Assembly (NCBI GenBank): GCA_963932465.1
Contig: CAWVRF010001058.1
Location: forward strand, 558,001-622,000
Origin: Maratus speciosus
Lineage: Eukaryota > Arthropoda > Arachnida > Araneae > Salticidae
DNA length: 64,000 nucleotides
Reading direction: 5' to 3'
Shown here piece by piece: positions 1-10,948 of this stretch (its first letter is position 1; each line of letters starts with the position of its first letter). The position numbers and the translations under genes were made by a program. The notes beneath the pieces were generated by a model that was given only the letters and a program-made list of their open reading frames with translations, did no database searches and was not told where the DNA came from.

Positions 1-531
1 AATTTTATATTTACTATATTATGTAATGTTTTGTATTTATATACAGTTCATGTCTCAAAATATTTTTATAAGTTGGAGTATGACCAACATTTGTAGCAAT
101 TGTGGAAATTGCTCTTGCTTGCAGTGAAAGTTCAAGCAATTTATATATTAAAATCTTCTGGAACTTTATAAAAAAAATAATGGTGTGCACACGTTAAAAA
201 AAAATAAGAAGAAAATAAGAAAACAGCTGTCCAGAAGTATTAACTGCAGTTCAAAAAAAAATTTCAATATTTTTTATTTTTGGCAAGTCTTTGGTACCAA
301 CTTGCTTTGTCATGCTTATAGGCATGCTTTTTATATGAGACATGATTTATTTGTTCCTTACATATTTAGTATTGCTGTATATGTTTATAAACTGTTGGTC
401 ACCGGGTTCCCTCTACAAAATATTACATTTTTACATATTTTCTTTATGTGTAATGTATTTGAGGGAAGACATGGGGTAAATTTTTTTTTCTCTCGCGGTT
501 CACTTCGTTCTTTTTCGGCTGTTGGGGAGAT

Positions 532-559
532 ATATGTGAAGGCGCCTACCTTCACATAT
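532..559. repeat. Perfect 11-bp inverted repeat with 6-nt loop
   Basis: ATATGTGAAGG at 532-542 is followed by the loop CGCCTA (543-548) and its exact reverse complement CCTTCACATAT at 549-559. The left arm end and loop also make the palindrome GGCGCC (541-546). A transcript could fold into a stable hairpin. No T-run follows directly, so a bacterial-type terminator reading is not supported, and the eukaryotic setting argues against it. It could be the end of a small foldback element, but I cannot see matching outer ends. Confidence 0.6.
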
Positions 560-1065
560 TAATATTAAGACTTTTCCTCTTTCCCCCCTTTAAAATTACA
601 TTTTTTTAAATTCTTAAATTTAATTATCTGTCTGCATTCGGATTCAATCTGTTTTTAGCACTCTTTTCCCTTCATAAATTAAGCATTCAATTCTCAGTCT
701 CTTTAATATTTTAACCACAGCGCACTACAGTTAAAAGAAAAGAAATCATTTCCTTTTCTCGCCTAATAACTGGATTCTAATTTTCATCCTTCTGCCTTAG
801 TTTTGATGATATGCAGAAATTAGTCAGACATATTACTTCTACATTTTTAGCCGTTGGTCCAGATGTAAGATATTAGTCATTTCAGTTATTAACCCTGTCT
901 TTATTTTGTTTTGTTTATTAACGGGCGCTTCGGCCGCTTCAATCCCATGAGAACTTTGGCAAACCTATCGAATGTCCTTTTGCGGTTTATGTGCTATAAT
1001 TACTAAGTAATCATCTGGCGTTAAATATTTCTTATTAATCTTCTACATTTCCCATTCAATTTCAA

Positions 1066-1410
1066 TTATTGTACTTTGACCACATGTCTTCCTCTCTTTA
1101 ATCTCGCCATATAGTATATATATTTGGCGAAATTGTGTATGTAAGCTTGCCAACACTCCAGATTTCGAGAAAGTGTATTTTGAGTCAGACTATCTTCTGA
1201 ACTCGCATGCTCTGAGCATAAGAATGTAGCGAGACTCTCTCTCCAACGCCCGGCTCCGGCCGAGGGCTCGCCTTGCAAAAAAAACTACCCGAACCTGGTG
1301 TCCGATTTGGTCAATAAAGAATTAGTTGTAACATTCGGCTTGTCTCTATCTGCAATATGGATTAATTCGTTCTGTTAATATTGTTTCACTTCGTTATCAA
1401 CTCTTACAGC
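1066..1410 (+). other. Possible LTR or gene-end remnant with TATA-like and AATAAA signals
   Basis: On the plus strand there is a TATA-like run at 1115-1125, a GC-rich self-complementary patch at 1248-1273, an A-run, and then AATAAA at 1313-1318. About 90 bp of further sequence ends in CTTACA near 1410. This order (TATA, GC-rich leader, polyadenylation signal, short tail ending in ACA) is that of an LTR with U3, R and U5, and it is also compatible with an ordinary gene 3' end. I see no target-site duplication, no tRNA-primer binding site and no partner LTR, so the assignment is tentative. Confidence 0.22.
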
Positions 1411-1458
1411 CATCGGAAAAATTCAACACAAATGTACAAAATCCAAAGCTTCGCTACA
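1381..1458 (+). other. Junction sequence entering the satellite
   Basis: The last 78 bp before the array contain TTGTTTCA (1381-1388) and a GAAAAATTCAACAC segment (about 1415-1428). Both resemble the satellite unit, which has TTGTTTCA and then AAAATTCATCAG or AAAATTCAACAG in the same order at similar spacing. The intervening bases do not align well. This may be a strongly decayed edge unit, or chance in AT-rich DNA. The clear array begins at GGTGCAGGG (1459), which corresponds to base 7 of the unit. Confidence 0.3.
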
Positions 1459-2292
1459 GGTGCAGGGCTGAAAATTAATTTCTTAATAAATAATAAAGCG
1501 AAACCGAATATATTGTTTCAACAATCAAAGCATTGTTAGAAAATTCATCAGAAAGAGTTACCGCATATAAAACACGCAATATTTATGAATTGAATTCCGG
1601 TGCAGGGCTGAAAATTAATTTCTTAATAAATAATAAAGCGAAACCGAATATATTGTTTCAACAATCAAAGCATTGTTAGAAAATTCATCAGAATGAGTTA
1701 CCGCATATAAAACACGCAATATTTATGAATTGATTTCCGGTGCACCGCTGAAAATTAATTTCTTAATAAATAATAAAGCGAAACCGAATATATTGTTTCA
1801 ACAATCAAAGCATTGTTAGAAAATTTATCAGAAAGAGTTACCGCATATAAAACACGCAATATTTATGAATTGAATTCCGGTACAGGGCTGAAAATTAATT
1901 TCTTAATAAATAATAAAGAGAAACCGAATATATTGTTTCAACAATCAAAGCATTGTTAGAAAATTCATCAGAAAGAGTTACCGCATATAAAACACGCAAT
2001 ATTTATGAATTGAATTCCGGTGCACCGCTGAAAATTAATTTCTTATTAAATAATAAAGCGAAACCGAATATATTGTTTCAACAATCAAAGCATTGTTAGA
2101 AAATTCATCAGAAAGAGTTACCTCATATAAAACACGCAATATTTATGAATTGAATTCCGGTGCAGGGCTGAAAATTAATTTCTTAATAAATAATAAAGCG
2201 AAACCGAATATATTGTTTCAACAATCAAAGCATTGATAGAAAATTCATGAGAAAGAGTTACCGCATATAAAACACGCAATATTTATGAATTG

Positions 2293-2432
2293 AATTCCGG
2301 TGCAGGGCTGAAAATTAATTTCTTAATAAATAATAAAGCGAAACCGAATATATTGTTTCAACAATCAAAGCATTGTTAGAAAATTCATCAGAAAGAGTTA
2401 CCGCATATAAAACACGCAATATTTATGAATTG
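2293..2432 (+). repeat. Reference 140-bp satellite unit
   Basis: This unit matches the commonest base at every site I compared and serves as the reference for variants. Landmarks are CCGGTGCAGGGCTG near the start, the AT-rich core with TTAATAAATAATAAA, GCGAAACCGAATATATTG, the ATTGTT/AACAAT cluster at 2352-2377, CAGAAAGAGTTACCGCATAT, and AACACGCAATATTTATG near the end. Five CpG sites are present per unit, and they persist in most copies. Confidence 0.9.
2352..2377 (+). promoter_or_regulatory. ATTGTT/AACAAT dyad cluster with ATCAAAG, one per unit
   Basis: Within the reference unit, ATTGTT (2352-2357), AACAAT (2360-2365) and ATTGTT (2372-2377) alternate in orientation, so two overlapping 6-bp dyads can form with loops of 2 and 6 nt. 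ATCAAAG (2364-2370) overlaps the middle one. AACAAT is the known core of SOX/SRY sites, and ATCAAAG (CTTTGAT on the other strand) is the known core of TCF/LEF sites; both are bound by HMG-box proteins. That these sites are bound here is inference. The cluster recurs in most units; variants with CAATGAAAG lose ATCAAAG. Confidence 0.35.
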
Positions 2433-2576
2433 AATTCCGGTGCAGGGCTGAAAATTAATTTCTTAATAAATAATAAAGCGAAACCGAATATATTGTTTCA
2501 ACAATCAAAGCATTGTTAGAAAATTCATCAGAAAGAGTTACCGCATATAAAACACGCAATATTTATGAATTGAATC

Positions 2577-2674
2577 CCGGTGCAGGGCTCAAAATTAATT
2601 TCTTAGTAAATAATAAAGCGAAACCGAATATATTGTTTAAACAATGAAAGCATTGTTAGAAAGTTCATCGAATT
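2577..2674 (+). repeat. Truncated satellite unit, 98 bp
   Basis: The distance between successive CCGG landmarks here is 98 bp instead of 140. The unit runs normally to GTTAGAAAGTTCATC and then jumps straight to GAATTCCGG, losing 42 bp that would hold CAGAAAGAGTTACC and AACACGCAATATT. The equivalent units near 4627, 5330 and 6590 are complete, so this is a private deletion, probably by slippage between short TC or GAATT-like motifs. Confidence 0.85.
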
Positions 2675-2819
2675 CCGGTGCAGGGCTCAAAATTAATTAA
2701 TTAATAAATAATAAAGCGAAACCGAATATATTGTTTCAACAATCAAAGCATTGTTAGAAAATTCAACAGAAAGAGTTACCGCATATAAAACACGCAATAT
2801 TTATTAATTGAATTCCGGT

Positions 2820-4085
2820 GCAGGGCTGAAAATTAATTTCTTAATAAATAATAAAGCGAAACCAAATATATTGTTTCAACAATCAAAGCATTGTTAGAAA
2901 ATTCACCAGAAAGAGTTACCTCATATAAAACACGCAATATTTATGAATTGAATTCCGGTGCAGGGCTGAAAATTAATTTTTTAATAAATAATAAAGCGAA
3001 ACCGAATATATTGTTTCAACAATAAAGAATTGTTAGAATATTCATCAGAAAGAGTTACCGCATATAAAACACGCAATATTTATGAATTGAATTCCGGTGC
3101 AGGGCTGAAAATTAATTTCTTACTAAATAATAAAGCGAAACCGAATATATTGTTTCTACAATCAAAGCATTGTTAGAAAATTCATCAGAAAGAGTTACCG
3201 CATATAAAACACGCAATATTTATGAATTGAATTCCGGTGCAGGGCTGAAAATTAATTTCTTAATAAATAATAAAGCGAAACCGAATATATTGTTTCAACA
3301 ATCAAAGCATTGTTAGAAAATTCATCAGAAAGAGTTACCGCATATAAAACACGCAATATTTATGAATTGAATTCCGGTGTAGGGCTGAAAATTAATTTCT
3401 TAATAAATAATAAAGCGAAACCGAATATATTGTTTCAACAATCAAAGCATTGTTAGAAAATTCATCAGAATGAGTTACCGCATATAAAACACGCAATATT
3501 TATGAATTGATTTCCGGTGCACCGCTGAAAATTAATTTCTTAATAAATAATAAAGCGAAACCGAATATATTGTTTCAACAATCAAAGCATTGTTAGAAAA
3601 TTTATCAGAAAGAGTTACCGCATATAAAACACGCAATATTTATGAATTGAATTCCGGTACAGGGATGAAAATTAATTTCTTAATAAATAATAAAGAGAAA
3701 CCGAATATATTGTTTCAACAATCGAAGCATTGTTAGAAAATTCATCAGAAAGAGTTACCGCATATAAAACACGCAATATTTATGAATTGAATTCCGGTGC
3801 ACCGCTGAAAATTAATTTCTTATTAAATAATAAAGCGAAACCGAATATATTGTTTCAACAATCAAAGCATTGTTAGAAAATTCATCAGAAAGAGTTACCT
3901 CATATAAAACACGCAATATTTATGAATTGAATTCCGGTGCAGGGCTGAAAATTAATTTCTTAATAAATAATAAAGCGAAACCGAATATATTGTTTCAACA
4001 ATAAAGAATTGTTAGAATATTCATCAGAAAGAGTTACCGCATATAAAACACGCAATATTTATGAATTGAATTCCGGTGCAGGGCT
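2820..4085 (+). repeat. Segmental duplicate, copy A (offset 4339 bp)
   Basis: This block shares an ordered series of rare variants with the block at about 7159-8424: ACCTCAT, TTTTTTAATAAA, a 139-bp unit with AATAAAGAATTG (3021 and again 4000), CTTACTAAAT and TTTCTACAATC, then ACCGCTG and TACAGGG units. Both AATAAAGAAT markers recur exactly 4339 bp downstream (7360 and 8339), so the block was copied as a unit of about nine repeats. A few private substitutions separate the copies, for example CACCAG here against CATCAG in copy B. Confidence 0.8.
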
Positions 4086-7000
4086 CAAAATTAATTTCTT
4101 AATAAATAATAAAGCGAAACCGAATATATTGTTTCAACAATCAAAGCATTGTTAGAAAATTCATCAGAAAGAGTTACCGCATATAAAACACGCAATATTT
4201 ATGAAATGAATTCCGGTGCAGGGCTGAAAATTAATTTCTTAATAAATAATAAAGCGAAACCGAATATATTGTTTCAACAATCAAAGCATTGTTAGAAAAT
4301 TCATCAGAAAGAGTTACCGCATATAAAACACGCAATATTTATGAATTGAATTCCGGTGCAGGGCTGAAAATTAATTTCTTAATAAATAATAAAGCGAAAC
4401 CGAATATATTGTTTCAACAATCAAAGCATTGTTAGAAAATTCAACAGAATGAGTTACCGCATATAAAACACGCAATATTTATTTATTGATTTCCGGTGCA
4501 CCGCTGAAAATTAATTTCTTAATAAATAATAAAGCGAAACCGAATATATTGTTTCAACAATCAAAGCAGTGTTAGAAAATTCATCAGAAAGAGTTACCGC
4601 ATATAAAACACGCAATATTTATGCATTGAATCCCGGTGCAGGGCTCAAAATTAATTTCTTAGTAAATAATAAAGCGAAACCGAATATATTGTTTAAACAA
4701 TGAAAGCATTGTTAGAAAATTCATCAGAAAGAGTTACCGCATATAAAACACGCAATATTTATGAATTGAATTCCGGTGCAGGGCTCAAAATTAATTAATT
4801 AATAAATAATAAAGTGAAACCGAATATATTGTTTCAACAATCAAAGCATTGTTAGAAAATTCAACAGAAAGAGTTACCGCATATAAAACACGCAATATTT
4901 ATTAATTGAATTCCGGTGCAGGGCTGAAAATTAATTTCTTAATAAATAATAAAGCGAAACCGAATATATTGTTTCAACAATCAAAGCATTGTTAGAAAAT
5001 TCATCAGAAAGAGTTACCGCATATAAAACACGCAATATTTATGAAATTGAATTCCGGTGCAGGGCTGAAAATTAATTTCTTAATAAATAATAAAGCGAAA
5101 CCGAATATATTGTTTCAACAATCAAAGCATTGTTAGAAAATTCATCAGAAAGAGTTACCGCATATAAAACACGCAATATTTATGAATTGAATTCCGGTGC
5201 AGGGCTGAAAATTAATTTCTTAATAAATAATAAAACGAAACCGAATATATTGTTTCAACAATCAAAGCATTGTTAGAAAATTCATCAGAAAGAGTTTCCG
5301 CATATAAAACACGCAATATTTATGAATTGAATCCCGGTGCAGGGCTCAAAATTAATTTCTTAGTAAATAATAAAGCGAAACCGAATATATTGTTTAAACA
5401 ATGAAAGCATTGTTAGAAAGTTCATCAGAAAGAGTTACCGCATATAAAACACGCAATATTTATGAATTGAATTCCGGTGCAGGGCTCAAAATTAATTAAT
5501 TAATAAATAATAAAGCGAAACCGAATATATTGTTTCAACAATCAAAGCATTGTTAGAAAATTCAACAGAAAGAGTTACCGCATATAAAACACGCAATATT
5601 TATTAATTGAATTCCGGTGCAGGGCTGAAAATTTATTTCTTAATAAATAATAAAGCGAAACCGAATATATTGTTTCAACAATCAAAGCATTGTTAGAAAA
5701 TTCATCAGAAAGAGTTACCGCATATAAAACACGCAATATTTATGAATTGAATTCCGGTGCAGGGCTGAAAATTAATTTCTTAATAAATAATAAAGCGAAA
5801 CCGAATATATTGTTTCTACAATCAAAGCATTGTTAGAAAATTCATCAGAAAGAGTTACCGCATATAAAACACGCAATATTTATGAATTGAATTCCGGTGC
5901 AGGGCTGAAAATTAATTTCTTAATAAATAATAAAGCGAAACCGAATATATTGTTTCAACAATCAAAGCATTGTTAGAAAATTCATCAGAAAGAGTTACCG
6001 CATATAAAACACGCAATATTTATGAATTGAATTCCAGTGCAGGGCTGAAAATTAATTTCTTAATAAATAATAAAGCGAAACCGAATATATTGTTTCAACA
6101 ATCAAAGCATTGTTAGAAAATTCATCAGAATGAGTTACCGCATATAAAACACGCAATATTTATGAATTGATTTCCGGTGCACCGCTGAAAATTAATTTCT
6201 TATTAAATAATAAAGCGAAACCGAATATATTGTTTCAACAATCAAAGCATTGTTAGAAAATTTATCAGAAAGAGTTACCGCATATAAAACACGCAATATT
6301 TATGAATTGAATTCCGGTACAGGGCTGAAAATTAATTTCTTAATAAATAATAAAGAGAAACCGAATATATTGTTTCAACAATCAAAGCATTGTTAGAAAA
6401 TTCATCAGAAAGTGTTACCGCATATAAAACACGCAATATTTATGAATTGAATTCCGGTGCACCGGTGAAAATTAATTTCTTATTAAATAATAAAGCGAAA
6501 CCGAATATATTGTTTCAACAATCAAAGCATTGTTAGAAAATTCATCAGAAAGAGTTACCGCATATAAAACACGCAATATTTATGAATTGAATCCCGGTGC
6601 AGGGCTCAAAATTAATTTCTTAGTAAATAATAAAGCGAAACCGAATATATTGTTTAAACAATGAAAGCATTGTTAGAAAGTTCATCAGAAAGAGTTACCG
6701 CATATAAAACACGCAATATTTATGAATTGAATTCCGGTGCAGGGCTCAAAATTAATTAATTAATAAATAATAAAGCGAAACCGAATATATTGTTTCAACA
6801 ATCAAAGCATTGTTAGAAAATTCAACAGAAAGAGTTACCGCATATAAAACACGCAATATTTATTAATTGAATTCCGGTGCAGGGCTGAAAATTAATTTCT
6901 TAATAAATAATAAAGCGAAACCGAATATATTGTTTCAACAATCAAAGCATTGTTAGAAAATTCATCAGAAAGAGTTACCGCATATAAAACACGCAATATT

Positions 7001-7158
7001 TATGAATTGAATTCCGGTGCAGGGCTGAAAATTAATTTCTTAATAAATAATAAAGCGAAACCGAATATATTGTTTCAACAATCAAAGCATTGTTAGAAAA
7101 TTCAACAGAATGTGTTACCGCATATAAAACACGCAATATTTATTTATTGATTTCCGGT

Positions 7159-8424
7159 GCACCGCTGAAAATTAATTTCTTAATAAATAATAAAGCGAAA
7201 CCGAATATATTGTTTCAACAATCAAAGCATTGTTAGAAAATTCATCAGAAAGAGTTACCTCATATAAAACACGCAATATTTATGAATTGAATTCCGGTGC
7301 AGGGCTGAAAATTAATTTTTTAATAAATAATAAAGCGAAACCGAATATATTGTTTCAACAATAAAGAATTGTTAGAATATTCATCAGAAAGAGTTACCGC
7401 ATATAAAACACGCAATATTTATGAATTGAATTCCGGTGCAGGGCTGAAAATTAATTTCTTACTAAATAATAAAGCGAAACCGAATATATTGTTTCTACAA
7501 TCAAAGCATTGTTAGAAAATTCATCAGAAAGAGTTACCGCATATAAAACACGCAATATTTATGAATTGAATTCCGGTGCAGGGCTGAAAATTAATTTCTT
7601 AATAAATAATAAAGCGAAACCGAATATATTGTTTCAACAATCAAAGCATTGTTAGAAAATTCATCAGAAAGAGTTACCGCATATAAAACACGCAATATTT
7701 ATGAATTGAATTCCGGTGCAGGGCTGAAAATTAATTTCTTAATAAATAATAAAGCGAAACCGAATATATTGTTTCAACAATCAAAGCATTGTTAGAAAAT
7801 TCATCAGAATGAGTTACCGCATATAAATCACGCAATATTTATGAACTGATTTCCGGTGCACCGCTGAAAATTAATTTCTTAATAAATAATAAAGCGAAAC
7901 CGAATATATTGTTTCAACAATCAAAGCATTGTTAGAAAATTTATCAGAAAGAGTTACCGCATATAAAACACGCAATATTTATGAATTGAATTCCGGTACA
8001 GGGCTGAAAATTAATTTCTTAATAAATAATAAAGAGAAACCGAATATATTGTTTCAACAATCAAAGGATTGTTAGAAAATTCATCAGAAAGAGTTACCGC
8101 ATATAAAACACGCAATATTTATGAATTGAATTCCGGTGCACCGCTGAAAATTAATTTCTTATTAAATAATAAAGCGAAACCGAATATATTGTTTCAACAA
8201 TCAAAGCATTGTTAGAAAATTCATCAGAAAGAGTTACCTCATATAAAACACGCAATATTTATGAATTGAATTCCGGTGCAGGGCTGAAAATTAATTTCTT
8301 AATAAATAATAAAGCGAAACCGAATATATTGTTTCAACAATAAAGAATTGTTAGAATATTCATCAGAAAGAGTTACCGCATATAAAACACGCAATATTAT
8401 GAATTGAATTCCGGTGCAGGGCTG
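7159..8424 (+). repeat. Segmental duplicate, copy B (offset 4339 bp)
   Basis: This is the partner of the block at 2820-4085, recognised by the same order of rare markers. A private single-base loss in GCAATATTATG near 8396 is absent from copy A. The junction on the left abuts a unit with CAGAATGTGTTACC and TATTTATTG (about 7105-7150) that resembles the unit at about 4440-4495, so this part of the array is a mosaic of at least two copied segments. Confidence 0.75.
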
Positions 8425-8689
8425 AAAATTAATTTCTTAATAAATAATAAAGCGAAACCGAATATATTGTTTCAACAATCAAAGCATTGTTAGAAAATTC
8501 ATCAGAAAGAGTTACCGCATATAAAACACGCAATATTTATGAATTGAATTCCGGTGCAGGGCTGAAAATTAATTTCTTAATAAATAATAAAGCGAAACCG
8601 AATATATTGTTTCAACAATCAAAGCATTGTTAGAAAATTCATCAGAAAGAGTTACCGCATATAAAACACGCAATATTTATGAATTGAAT

Positions 8690-10060
8690 TCCGGTGCAGG
8701 GCTGAAAATTATTTTTTTAATAAATAATACAGCGAAACCGAATATATTGTTTCAACAATGAAAGCATTGTTAAAAAATTCATCAAGAAACAGTAACCGCA
8801 TATAAAACACGCAAATATTTATGAATTGAATTCCGGTGCAGGGCTGAAAATTAATTTCTTAATAAATAATAAAGCGAAACCGAATATATTGTTTCACAAT
8901 CAAAGCATTGTTAGACAATTCATCAGAAAGAGTTACCGCATATAAAACACGCAATATTTATGAATTGATTTCCGGTGGAGGGCTGAAAATTAATTTCTTA
9001 ATAAATAATTAAAGGGAAACCGGATATATTGTTTCAACAATCAAAAGCACTGTTAGAAAATTCATCAGAATGAGTTACCGCAAATAAAACACGCAATTGA
9101 ATTCCCGCTGTAGGGCTCAAAATTAATTTATTAATAAATAATAAAGCGAAACCGAATATATTTTTTCAACAATCAAAGCATTGTTAGAAAATTCATCAGA
9201 AAGAGTTACCGCATATAAAACACGCAATATTTATGAATTGAATCCCGGTGCAGGGCTCAAAATTAATTTCTTAGTAAATAATAAAGAGAAACCGAATATA
9301 TTGTTTCAACAATCAAAGCATTGTTAGAAAATTCATCAGAAAGAGTTACCGCATATAAAACACGCAATATTTATGAATTGAATTCCGGTGCAAGGCTGAA
9401 AATTAATTTCTTAATAAATAATAAAAGCGAAACCGAATATATTGTTTCAACAATCAAAGCATTGTTAGAAAATTCATCAGAAAGAGTTACCGCATTAAAA
9501 CACGCAATATTTATGAATTGAATTCCGGTGCAGGGCTGAAAATTAATTTCTTAATAAATAATAAAGCGAAACCGAATATATTGTTTCAACAATCAAAGCA
9601 TTGTTAAAAAATTCATCAGAAAGAGTTACCGCATATAAAACACGCAATATTTATGAAATGAATTCCCGGTGCAGGGCTGAAAATTAATTTCTTAATAAAT
9701 AATAAAGCGAAACCGAATATATTGTTTCAACAATCAAAGCATTGTTAGAAAATTCATCAGAAAGTGTTACCGCATATAAAACACGCAATATTTATGAACT
9801 GAATCCCGGTGCAGGGCTCAAATTAATTTCTTAGTAAATAATAATGCGAAACCGAATATATTGTTTAAAACAATAAAGCACTGTTAGAAAATTCATCAGA
9901 AAGAGTTACCGCAAATAAAACACGCAATTGAATTCCGCTGTAGGGCTCAATATTTAATTTATTAATAACATAATAAAGCACCGAATATATTGTTTCAACA
10001 ATCAAAGCATTGTTAGAAAATTCATCAGAAAGAGTTACCGCATATAAAACACGCAATATT
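8690..10060 (+). repeat. Indel-rich satellite segment
   Basis: Within about ten units there are many single-base gains and losses that are rare elsewhere: ATTATTTTTTTAAT (8708), TCATCAAGAAACAG (8781), GCAAATATTT (8811), TTTCACAATC (8895), ATAATTAAAGGG (9004), CAAAAGCACTG (9041), AATTCCCGC (about 9101), AATAAAAGCG (9421), CGCATTAAAAC (9492), CTCAAATTAA (9818), TTTAAAACAAT (9864) and AACATAATAAAGCACCG (about 9966). The related block about 1789 bp to the right lacks them. The first 130-bp unit appears inside this segment (CACGCAATTG at 9090). Confidence 0.8.
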
Positions 10061-10469
10061 TATGAATTGAATTCCGGTGCAGGGCTGAAAATTAATTTCT
10101 TAATAAATAATAAAGCGAAACCGAATATATTGTTTCAACAATCAAAGCATTGTTAGAAAATTCATCAGAAAGAGTTACCGCATATAAAACACGCAATATT
10201 TATGAATTGATTTCCGGTGCAGGGCTGAAAATTAATTTCTTAATAAATAATAAAGCGAAACCGAATATATTGTTTCAACAATCAAAGCATTGTTAGAAAA
10301 TTCATCAGAAAGAGTTACCGCATATAAAACACGCAATATTTATGAATTGATTTCCGGTGCAGGGCTGAAAATTAATTTCTTAATAAATAATAAAGCGAAA
10401 CCGGATATATTGTTTCAACAATCAAAGCACTGTTAGAAAATTCATCAGAAAGAGTTACCGCAAATAAAA
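9250..10469 (+). repeat. Copy of the segment at about 11040-12258 (offset near 1789 bp)
   Basis: The CCGGTGCAAGGCTG marker (9385 and 11174), the GAACTGAATCCC unit with AATAAAGCACTG, and the following short units (9921 and 11709; 10470 and 12259) occur in the same order at offsets of 1788-1789 bp. The left copy carries many private 1-bp indels whereas the right copy is clean, so the indels arose after the duplication or are sequence errors in one copy. Confidence 0.75.
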
Positions 10470-10948
10470 CACGCAATTGAATTCCGCTGTAGGGCTCAAA
10501 ATTAATTTATTAATAAATAATAAGGCGAAACCGAATATATTGTTTCAACAATCAAAGCATTGTTAGAAAATTCATCAGAAAGAGTTACCGCATATAAAAC
10601 ACGCAATATTTATTAATTGATTTCCGGTGCAGGGCTGAAAATTAATTTCTTAATAAATAATAAAGCAAAACCGGATATATTGTTTCAACAATCAAAGCAC
10701 TGTTAGAAAATTCATCAGAAAGAGTTACCGCAAATAAAACACGCAATTGAATTCCGCTGTAGGGCTCAAAATTAATTTATTAATAAATAATAAAGCGAAA
10801 CCGAATATCGTGTTTCAACAATCAAAGTTTTGTTAGAAAATTCATCAGAAAGAGTTACCGCATATAAAACACGCAATATTTATGAATTGAATCCCGGTGC
10901 AGGGCTCAAAATTAATTTCTTAGTAAATAATAAAGCGAAACCGAATAT

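Larger units (their letters stand above)
1..1458. other. AT-rich non-satellite flank, no recognised gene
   Basis: This stretch precedes the array and shares no 140-bp periodicity with it. It is AT-rich, with several T and A homopolymer runs (for example 481-489 and 1276-1284), and a small GC-rich patch at 1248-1273. Open frames here are weak. The frame at 185-562 (+) starts on GTG and encodes a low-complexity Lys/Phe/Tyr-rich peptide. The frame at 1066-1278 (-) starts on TTG and resembles no family I recognise. I therefore annotate no CDS. Possible contents are an inverted repeat (532-559) and a candidate LTR or gene-end fragment (1066-1410), listed separately. Confidence 0.75.
1459..8690 (+). 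repeat. Left satellite domain without 130-bp units
   Basis: All intact units here are 139-141 bp; the 10-bp-deleted short unit is absent. Characteristic variants are ACCGCTG in place of AGGGCTG (1744, 2025, 3521 and others), TACAGGG with AAAGAGAAA (about 1880-1925, 3657-3717, 6317-6360, 7997-8040), ACCTCAT for ACCGCAT (2120, 2918, 3898, 7258, 8236), AATTAATTAATTAAT runs (about 2690, 4791, 5491, 6751) and TTCAACAG. Blocks carrying the same ordered variants recur, so this domain is itself built of segmental duplicates, including a 1260-bp (nine-unit) spacing of TGAATCCC plus AATTAATTAATT units near 5330 and 6590. Confidence 0.7.

Noticed and set aside
541..559. Rho-independent terminator
   Set aside because: The hairpin is not followed by a T-run and the window is eukaryotic.
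185..562. 125-residue plus-strand open frame in the flank
   Set aside because: It begins on GTG in an AT-rich region and gives a low-complexity Lys- and Phe-rich peptide with no recognisable domain; it ends inside the inverted repeat. Chance is the best explanation.
1066..1278. 70-residue minus-strand open frame in the flank
   Set aside because: TTG start, no family resemblance, and it overlaps the TATA-like and GC-rich signals on the other strand.
2293..2432. CENP-B box in the unit
   Set aside because: TTCCGGTGCAGGG and the variant TTCGGTGCAGGG (58643) superficially resemble the box, but the required TTCG-N4-A-N2-CGGG spacing is not met on either strand.
9321..9521. 66-residue open frame in the plus strand of the satellite, repeated at 48431, 51081, 53161, 53991 and 62057
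   Set aside because: It starts on TTG, spans about 1.4 satellite units, and exists only where an indel or a change of the usual TAG (TTGTTAGAAA to TTGTTTGAAA or TTGTTCAAAA) removes the stop. The same sequence in nearly all other units is closed, so it is a by-product of the repeat.
9865..10056. 63-residue minus-strand open frame, and a similar one at 27322-27516
   Set aside because: Both lie wholly within satellite units. The first depends on the indel-rich stretch and the second on private changes such as CTGAAAAATAATTTC. There is no independent sign of coding.
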